From NCBI GenBank assembly GCA_019237435.1, contig JAFAHB010000118.1, positions 1 to 6,882 of the forward strand: a stretch of DNA of 6,882 nucleotides. Reading direction: 5' to 3'. Of this stretch, positions 1 to 4,851 are shown in pieces (position 1 is the stretch's first letter; every line of letters starts with the position of its first letter). The notes under the pieces are model-generated. The model saw only the letters and a program-made list of their open reading frames with translations. It searched no databases and had not been told where the DNA came from. Source of the stretch: Vulcanimicrobiota bacterium (lineage in GTDB: Bacteria > Vulcanimicrobiota > Vulcanimicrobiia > Vulcanimicrobiales > Vulcanimicrobiaceae). The position numbers and the translations under genes were made by a program.

Positions 1-551
1 CGAAAAGCGCGACGGCCACCGGCTTTACCGTCGACTCTAACGGAATACCGCAGATTCAGGCCGCGGTCGACGGCGTGCACGGCACGTTCGTCATCGATAC
101 CGGCGATCGCTCGTCGTTGACGCTCTTTCGCCGGTTCGCTCAAGTCAATGACTTTTCACGCGACGCGCCGGTTCGCAACGCAATCACCGGCATCGGCATC
201 GGCGGACCGGTCTACAGCGACGTCCTGCGTACCACCGTCTCGCTGTTCGGAGCGACGATCCCCGGCGTGGTAACGCGCGTGCCGACCAATAAGGGCGGCG
301 CATTCGCGCTCGCGCCGCAGGACGCAAGCATCGGCACCGGGCTGCTCAAGCGATTCAACATCGTGTACGACTATCCCGACGCCAAGCTTTTCACGTGGCC
401 GAGCCGGTACTTCGCGCAAGCCGACGCCTACCAACCGCTCGCGTACGAACGCGGCGCCTTGCACGTCGCCCCGCCCGCGAACGATCCAACGATCGTTGCT
501 AGTCCGCCTACGGCAACGCCGCCAAACGGCCGCCGTCGGCCAGGAGCGTAG
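1..551 (+). CDS. Retropepsin-like aspartic protease, C-terminal part (5' end outside window)
   Basis: The frame is open from base 3 to the TAG at 549-551, so 182 residues of a longer protein are visible. The first usable start in view (GTG at 75) lies inside the conserved fold and is not the real start. The segment IPQIQAAVDGVHGTFVIDTG is a typical retropepsin opening: a beta strand, a turn, then the catalytic DTG (visible residues 32-34, bases 96-104). A flap-like glycine-rich stretch (GIGIGG) follows, then GTGLLKRFNIVYDYPDAKLF, which matches the closing strands of the fold. Bacterial proteins of this kind often carry two such lobes, so this may be the second one; the first would lie upstream. 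After the fold comes a short proline-rich tail ending in arginines. Its coding sequence overlaps the 3' end of the convergent dehydrogenase gene. Substrate and cell location are unknown because the N-terminus is missing. Confidence 0.8.
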   Translation, partial: KSATATGFTVDSNGIPQIQAAVDGVHGTFVIDTGDRSSLTLFRRFAQVNDFSRDAPVRNAITGIGIGGPVYSDVLRTTVSLFGATIPGVVTRVPTNKGGAFALAPQDASIGTGLLKRFNIVYDYPDAKLFTWPSRYFAQADAYQPLAYERGALHVAPPANDPTIVASPPTATPPNGRRRPGA

Positions 552-1242
552 CACCGTTAACGAAGCGCGCGTCGTCTGAGGCCAGAAAACAGATCGCGGC
601 CGCGAGATCTTCGGGTTTGCCGATCGCTCCGGTCGGTTTTTCCACGCCGCTCTTCACGTTCGGATTGTTCCAAAGCATCGGCGTGTCGACCGAGCCTGGA
701 GCCACGGCGTTCACCCGGATTTGGCGCGATTGCATTTCGAGCGCGAAGCCTCGCGTAAAGGCTTCGATCGCGCCTTTCGAGGAGGCGTAGGGGACGACGT
801 TGAGCGTCGTCGCGAAGGCATGCACGGAGCTTACGTTAACGAAAGCCGAGCCGGGCGGCATGTGCGGCGCGCCGTACTTTGCAAAGAAGAAGACCGATCC
901 CAGGTTCGTCGTCAGCACTTTGAAGAAATCGGCTTCGGCAATCGCGACGATCGGCGTGAAGGTCATCATCGCGGCGTCGTTGACGATCACGTCGATTCTG
1001 CCATTGTGCGCGAGCGCCTTCTGCACGACGTCCTGCACCTGCGGCGAGTTACCGACGTCAACTTGCGCGGCGACGGACGTTTGACCGGCCGCCGCGATGG
1101 CGTCGGAGGTCGCCTGCGCCGAAGCAAGATTGAGATCGGCGACGACGACGAACGCCCCTTCTTGTGCCATCTGCAAACAGGTGGCGCGGCCGATGCCAGA
1201 CCCTCCGCCGGTTACGATGCAAGTCTTATTGGAAAATCGCAT
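508..1242 (-). CDS. SDR-family NAD(P)-dependent oxidoreductase
   Basis: This is a complete 244-residue classical short-chain dehydrogenase, the usual length for the family. It has a Rossmann nucleotide-binding motif TGGGSGIG (11-18), Asp36 at the end of strand 2 (favouring NAD(H) over NADP(H)), Asp62 contacting adenine, NDAA (88-91) in place of the usual NNAG, and the tetrad Asn113, Ser139, Tyr152, Lys156 in YASSK. IRVNAVAPGSVDTPM and the closing FVNGATLLADGG are also standard. It should oxidise an alcohol or reduce a carbonyl in the cytoplasm; the substrate cannot be read from sequence. I chose ATG at 1240-1242, directly before the first Rossmann strand (MRFSNKTCIVTGG). A TTG at 1287 would add 15 unrelated residues. 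No clear Shine-Dalgarno sequence precedes the ATG. The gene is divergent from the flavoenzyme gene and convergent with the protease gene. Confidence 0.95.
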   Translation of the reverse strand: MRFSNKTCIVTGGGSGIGRATCLQMAQEGAFVVVADLNLASAQATSDAIAAAGQTSVAAQVDVGNSPQVQDVVQKALAHNGRIDVIVNDAAMMTFTPIVAIAEADFFKVLTTNLGSVFFFAKYGAPHMPPGSAFVNVSSVHAFATTLNVVPYASSKGAIEAFTRGFALEMQSRQIRVNAVAPGSVDTPMLWNNPNVKSGVEKPTGAIGKPEDLAAAICFLASDDARFVNGATLLADGGRLAALP

Positions 1243-1345
1243 GCGGCGGCATTCGCATCCGGAGCTTCGGGCGCCCGCTCCGATCAACTCCGCCCAGCGG
1301 CCGTCCGGGATGCGTGGCGCGCAATCCGGAGAAGCTAAAGAACCG
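1243..1345. promoter_or_regulatory. Divergent intergenic spacer, presumed two-way promoter region
   Basis: These 103 bases separate the start codons of the dehydrogenase (-) and the flavoenzyme (+), so at least one promoter should lie here or just inside either gene. I see no convincing -35/-10 pair on either strand. An inverted pair GCATCC (1255-1260) and GGATGC (1308-1313) is present, but it is too short and too far apart to call an operator. On the + strand GGAG (1328-1331) lies 14 bases before the flavoenzyme ATG, a poor ribosome-binding spacing. The assignment is inferred from gene layout only. Confidence 0.4.
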
Positions 1346-3076
1346 ATGGACTACGACGTTGTGATCGTGGGTGGAAGCTTCGGCGGCTGTGCGGCGGCAT
1401 TGGCGGCAGCCGCCGGCGGCCATTCCACCTGTCTTATCGAATCGTCGGGATGGCTCGGCGGCCAATATTCCGCGCAAGGCGTTACCAAGCCCGACGAAAC
1501 GAGCTATACGCCGACCGTCGGAAGCACCGCCACGTACCGTAACTTTCAACACGCCGTTCGCGCGTTCTATCGCAATAACTACACGCTCTCGTCGAGCGGT
1601 GCGGCGCAACCGGTGCTCGATCCGGGCGGCGATTATCCGGGATTTTCAACCGAGCCGCTCGTCGCGCACAACATGCTGTTGCAGCAGCTCCAGGCGGCGC
1701 CGTTGCTGCATGTGAGGCTCAACCTACGCGTAACGGCGGCATCGGTAAGCGGCGATACCGTGCAAAGCGTCACTGCGGTGGATGCCAACGGCGTTGCCAC
1801 GACATTTACCGCGCGATATTTTCTCGACGCGACCGATCTCGGCGATTTGATCGCGCTGGCCGGCGTGGAACACGTGATCGGCGCGGAGGCGAGAGCCGAT
1901 ACGAACGAGCCGGACGCTGCGAGCGTTGCGCACCCGGACTGGATTCAGCCCATCACGATGGTCGTCGCGCTCGAGCGGCGGCCCGACGGCGAGAATCACA
2001 CGATCGCGAAGCCGGCCAACTACGACGAGCTCAAGGCGCAGCAGAACTACACGATCGTGGACGGTTACATCAAGAAGATGTTTGCCGAGCCGGCCGACAT
2101 GTGGGGCTATCGCCGGCATATCCGAGCCTCGAACTTCGACGATCCTACGTTCCCGGCCGATCTCAGCATGATCAACATGGGCGCCAACGACTATCAAGGC
2201 GCGACGATTCCATCCGGCGACGCCGGCAAGGACGAGCAAATCGTCGAAGCGGCGCGGCAAGCGTCGTTGGGTTACGTCTATTGGCTCCAGACCGAGGTGC
2301 CGCGCGACGACGGATCGGGCTACGGGTATCCGAATCTCAAAGTGAGGCCCGATCAGTTCGGCTCGGGGGACGGCACCTCAGCGCAACCTTACGTTCGCGA
2401 GTCGCGCCGCATCAAAGCGCTCTATACCGTCGTGCAGCAAGATCTCGATCAAAGCCACAACCCAGGGCCGCGCGCGAAGAACTACGGCGACTCATGCGGA
2501 ATCGGCGATTACGGAGCGCTCGACATTCACGCGCTGCGCGGCGTCGGCATGCCCGGTGCCTGGATTCCCATTCGCCCGTTTGAGATACCGCTTCGCGCGC
2601 TGATTCCCATCCGCGTTAACAACCTGCTTGCGGCCTGCAAGAACATCGGCACCACGCACGTAACCAACGGCGCGTACCGCCTGCACCCCGTCGAGTGGAA
2701 CGTCGGTGAAGCCGCCGGAATGCTGACTTCGTTTGCGCTCAACTCGAACGTCCTTCCACGCGCTGTAGCAATGACCGAGACCACGCTGAGATCCTTTCAA
2801 AAGAGCCTGCTCGCGCGCGGCGTTCCGATTTTTTGGTGGACGGACGTGCATTTCGGCGATGCGTGGTTTGCCGCCGCGCATCTACTCGGCGTCGCCGGCG
2901 TGATAAGCGGTGAGAACGCGGCATCGATGAACTTTCAACCGAACGATCCATTCGGCGACGGCGCCAAGGCCGCGGTCGAGAGCAATCTCGGGCGCAGCTT
3001 GAACTGGCCGTCGTCGCCGCTGACTCGCGCGCAAGCCGCGCAATGGATCGTGTCGCAGCTCGGCTGGGGCGCATGA
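1346..3076 (+). CDS. FAD-dependent oxidoreductase (PF12831-like) with SLH-like C-terminus
   Basis: The product is a 576-residue flavoprotein. It opens with DYDVVIVGGSFGG, a dinucleotide-binding beta-alpha-beta with a GGSFGG variant of GxGxxG (9-14) and Glu32 for the ribose. WLGGQYSAQGV (36-46) is the second FAD contact typical of the PF12831 group. DATDLGDL (161-168) matches the DATELGDLL signature of one subgroup as I recall it. Residues 427-458, with GTTHVTNGAYR and a closing GEAAG, are the conserved C-terminal FAD-binding segment. Residues 493-572 resemble an S-layer homology module (W.DV, GVISG, F.P, LTRAQAAQWIV). There is no signal peptide, so a cytoplasmic enzyme is expected; the substrate is unknown. 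I chose ATG 1346 because it directly precedes the Rossmann strand. The frame is open upstream to 1097, but that part is antisense to the dehydrogenase gene. The last codons overlap the S53 peptidase start. Confidence 0.9.
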   Translation: MDYDVVIVGGSFGGCAAALAAAAGGHSTCLIESSGWLGGQYSAQGVTKPDETSYTPTVGSTATYRNFQHAVRAFYRNNYTLSSSGAAQPVLDPGGDYPGFSTEPLVAHNMLLQQLQAAPLLHVRLNLRVTAASVSGDTVQSVTAVDANGVATTFTARYFLDATDLGDLIALAGVEHVIGAEARADTNEPDAASVAHPDWIQPITMVVALERRPDGENHTIAKPANYDELKAQQNYTIVDGYIKKMFAEPADMWGYRRHIRASNFDDPTFPADLSMINMGANDYQGATIPSGDAGKDEQIVEAARQASLGYVYWLQTEVPRDDGSGYGYPNLKVRPDQFGSGDGTSAQPYVRESRRIKALYTVVQQDLDQSHNPGPRAKNYGDSCGIGDYGALDIHALRGVGMPGAWIPIRPFEIPLRALIPIRVNNLLAACKNIGTTHVTNGAYRLHPVEWNVGEAAGMLTSFALNSNVLPRAVAMTETTLRSFQKSLLARGVPIFWWTDVHFGDAWFAAAHLLGVAGVISGENAASMNFQPNDPFGDGAKAAVESNLGRSLNWPSSPLTRAQAAQWIVSQLGWGA

Positions 3077-4578
3077 CCTCCAGCGATCGCGTTCCGGTTC
3101 CGCAGACCCACCGCGCGGTGTGGCCGGGCGCAACGCCGGTGGCAGACCTCTCGCCTGCCGACATTTTCGCCACCGCTTGGCTTCGCCCAAGGCGCGGCGG
3201 CGAGCTCGACGTGCAGCATGCGATGACGCTGGGTGCAACGCCGCCTGCGCAACGTACGTACGCCGACCGGGCGACGCTTGCGCAGCAGACCGGCGCCGAT
3301 CCGGCCGACGTGGAGCTGTTGCACCGTTACTGCGCGCGATTCGGAATCGAGATGGTTTCGACGTACTGGCGGCACGTTACGTTAAGCGGTCCGATTCAGA
3401 AGCTGGTCGAGGCCTTCGGCGCGACCGCGGGAATCTACGAGCTCGAGGATAAGCGCCGGTTTCGCCATCGTTCGCACTCGCTGCACACGCCTCCGGAGAT
3501 CGCGGCGATTCTGCAGAGCGTCTTCGGCATTCACCAATGGCCGCGCTCGCACGCGATCGGGCAGCTTCAGCCGCATACGGTTCCACCATCGGCGAAGGAC
3601 ATCGTCGCGCGATATCAGTTCCCCGATGCCGACGGCAGCGGGCAAACCGTCGCGATCGTGCAGCTGCGCGGCGAGTTTCGGCCCGCCGATTTTGCGGCGT
3701 GCATGCAAAGCCAAGACGTCTCCGCGAAGACTCCTATCGTTAAGCGCGTCGATAACGCTGAACTAACGCACGACACCGCGACAGAAAAGGACATTGAGTC
3801 GGCGATCGACACGCAGATCGTGGGAGCGCTGGCCCCCGGCGCGCAGATCGTGATCTACGCGGCGCCCGACGACGAACGCGGCGTGCTCGACGTTATACGG
3901 CACGTCATTTTCGACGACGCGAGCCGGCCGTCGATCCTCTCGATCAGCTTTGGATTTCCCGAGTATTTATGGACGCCCGCCGCGCTTGCCGTTCTCGATC
4001 AGCTCTTCACCGCTGCCGCATTGCTCGGCGTGACGGTTTTTTGTGCTTCGGGTGACAACGGCGCGGAGCTCGACCCCGACGGAACGCCGCACGTCCTCGC
4101 GCCGGCTTCGAGTTCGTTTGCGCATGCGTGCGGCGGAACGCAGATCGACGATAACGGCTCAGAAATCGCGTGGCCCAAGAGCGGCGGAGGTTTCAGCGAT
4201 CGCGTGGACGCCCCGCCGTGGCAAAGCGAAGTGCCTTCGGTCGCAGCGGCATATAAAGCGAAAGCCGGACGTGGTGTGCCCGACGTCGCCGCCGAATCGA
4301 TGCCCGGCCATCGCGTCTACTTTAACGGAACCCCGTTTGCGATGGGCGGGACGAGCGCCGTGGCGCCGATGTGGGCCGCTCTTACCGCCCGCCTCGCGCA
4401 GCGGCTTGGGCATCCGCTCGGGTTCTTCGGGCCGCTGCTGTACAGCGCGCAAACGCGCGGCGCGTTTCGCGCCATTACGTCGGGCGGTAACGACCGTTAT
4501 CAGAGTGGGCCAGGCTGGAATCCGTCCACAGGGTTAGGCGTTCCTATCGGGACGACCCTCGAATCGCTGCTGAAGTGA
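3073..4578 (+). CDS. S53 family serine-carboxyl peptidase (pro-kumamolisin type)
   Basis: This 501-residue endopeptidase precursor has a pro-kumamolisin activation domain at about residues 25-165 and a catalytic domain from about 171 (PPSAKDIVARYQFP), which aligns with the start of mature kumamolisin. The catalytic set is complete: Glu242 and Asp246 in ESAIDTQIVGALAPG, oxyanion Asp328 in ASGDNG, and Ser428 in GGTSAVAP. Family members cleave proteins at acid pH after removing their own pro-domain. No signal peptide is visible; kumamolisin's precursor also lacks an obvious one, so export is unresolved. In the usual C-terminal calcium site two aspartates are replaced (Ala467 and Asn483), although Ile468, Gly479 and Gly481 remain. 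Gln197 and Phe293 stand where kumamolisin has Glu32 and Trp129. The start ATG overlaps the flavoenzyme TGA, indicating translational coupling. An in-frame start at 3043 lies inside the upstream gene and was not used. Confidence 0.95.
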   Translation: MTSSDRVPVPQTHRAVWPGATPVADLSPADIFATAWLRPRRGGELDVQHAMTLGATPPAQRTYADRATLAQQTGADPADVELLHRYCARFGIEMVSTYWRHVTLSGPIQKLVEAFGATAGIYELEDKRRFRHRSHSLHTPPEIAAILQSVFGIHQWPRSHAIGQLQPHTVPPSAKDIVARYQFPDADGSGQTVAIVQLRGEFRPADFAACMQSQDVSAKTPIVKRVDNAELTHDTATEKDIESAIDTQIVGALAPGAQIVIYAAPDDERGVLDVIRHVIFDDASRPSILSISFGFPEYLWTPAALAVLDQLFTAAALLGVTVFCASGDNGAELDPDGTPHVLAPASSSFAHACGGTQIDDNGSEIAWPKSGGGFSDRVDAPPWQSEVPSVAAAYKAKAGRGVPDVAAESMPGHRVYFNGTPFAMGGTSAVAPMWAALTARLAQRLGHPLGFFGPLLYSAQTRGAFRAITSGGNDRYQSGPGWNPSTGLGVPIGTTLESLLK

Positions 4579-4593
4579 AGTAATCCGATCGCT

Positions 4594-4779
4594 TTAGAAC
4601 CCGACGCATGCCTGAGCATCATCGGCGAACGCCTGATGCGCCGCCTTGAATTTCGCGACCGCGTGCGCTAGCTTTTCCTTGTCGCAGCCGGCAATCGCGG
4701 CGAGCTTGCGATGGAGCTCTTCGAAAGAGCGCCGGTGTGCTTCGAGTGCTTGCGTGACTTCCGACTTCGCATCAGGCAT
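4594..4779 (-). CDS. Small helical His/Cys-containing protein of unknown function
   Basis: I do not recognise this 61-residue protein. It reads as two charged amphipathic helices (about 5-30 and 34-57) around a turn at AGCDK, so a helical hairpin is likely. It holds four histidines (15, 23, 39, 48) and two cysteines (32 and 58), with an ExxH pattern at 20-23. There is no signal peptide or membrane segment. ATG 4779 is preferred because AAAGGA (complement of 4789-4794) sits 9 bases upstream, one of the best ribosome binding sites in the window. An in-frame ATG at 4797 and a TTG at 4821 are less likely; the TTG lies inside a repeat. The gene ends 15 bp from the convergent S53 gene and follows the ATPase regulator on the same strand, 59 bp away, so it could be cotranscribed with it. 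The site, composition and clean fit between neighbours support a real gene. Confidence 0.7.
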   Translation of the reverse strand: MPDAKSEVTQALEAHRRSFEELHRKLAAIAGCDKEKLAHAVAKFKAAHQAFADDAQACVGF

Positions 4780-4788
4780 GTCGTGGGT

Positions 4789-4794
4789 TCCTTT
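4789..4794 (-). promoter_or_regulatory. Ribosome binding site of the small helical gene
   Basis: The minus strand reads AAAGGA followed by nine bases and then ATG (4779). This is a good Shine-Dalgarno match at normal spacing, and it decides the start codon in favour of the 61-residue form. The same bases form part of the in-frame ATG at 4797, which therefore cannot use this site. Confidence 0.65.
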
Positions 4795-4804
4795 CATTGG
4801 TGGC

Positions 4805-4851
4805 GTGTCGCCCTTCGACAAGCTCGGGGTGACACGGCTCAGGGTGACACG
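4805..4851. repeat. Intergenic repeat element: hairpin plus 15-bp tandem duplication
   Basis: GTGTCGCCC (4805-4813) pairs with GGGTGACAC (4827-4835) over nine positions, one a G-T pair, around a 13-base loop. The unit GCTCGGGGTGACACG (4822-4836) is then repeated as GCTCAGGGTGACACG (4837-4851) with one difference in 15, so the second copy offers an alternative 3' arm. The core CCCTTCGACAAGCTC plus GGGTGACA resembles a short dispersed intergenic repeat that I recall from several bacterial genomes; that is memory, not a search. It lies between the ATPase and small-protein genes and reaches into the ATPase 3' end, giving its stop codon (4839-4841). It could act as a terminator or RNA-stability hairpin for the ATPase transcript, but no U-run follows on the minus strand. 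Confidence 0.75.

Noticed and set aside
526..539. GC-rich GGCC stem at the convergent gene ends as a terminator
   Set aside because: It lies inside both coding sequences, has a short stem, and is followed by no T-run on either strand.
1211..1230. Possible promoter TTACGA then TCTTAT for the flavoenzyme gene
   Set aside because: The spacing is about 8 bases and the -35 match is poor, so it is not a credible sigma-70 promoter.
1243..1287. TTG start for the dehydrogenase at 1287
   Set aside because: It adds 15 residues before the standard SDR start, uses a rare start codon, and has no good ribosome binding site.
1255..1313. Inverted repeat GCATCC / GGATGC in the divergent spacer as a regulator binding site
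   Set aside because: Six-base arms 47 bases apart in GC-rich DNA are expected by chance.
721..1338. Long + strand frame of 205 codons opposite the dehydrogenase
   Set aside because: It is an arginine-rich shadow with no motif, opposite a gene with a complete SDR signature.
1097..1345. Upstream extension of the flavoenzyme reading frame by 83 residues
   Set aside because: It is antisense to the dehydrogenase N-terminus, has no domain character, and the Rossmann fold begins right after ATG 1346. ATG 1310 is possible but adds 12 unrelated residues.
3043..3072. Earlier in-frame start for the S53 peptidase at 3043
   Set aside because: It lies inside the flavoenzyme coding sequence, whereas the ATGA overlap at 3073 is a classic coupled start.
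4780..4821. Longer forms of the small helical protein starting at TTG 4821 or ATG 4797
   Set aside because: The TTG lies within the repeat element, and the only good ribosome binding site points to ATG 4779.
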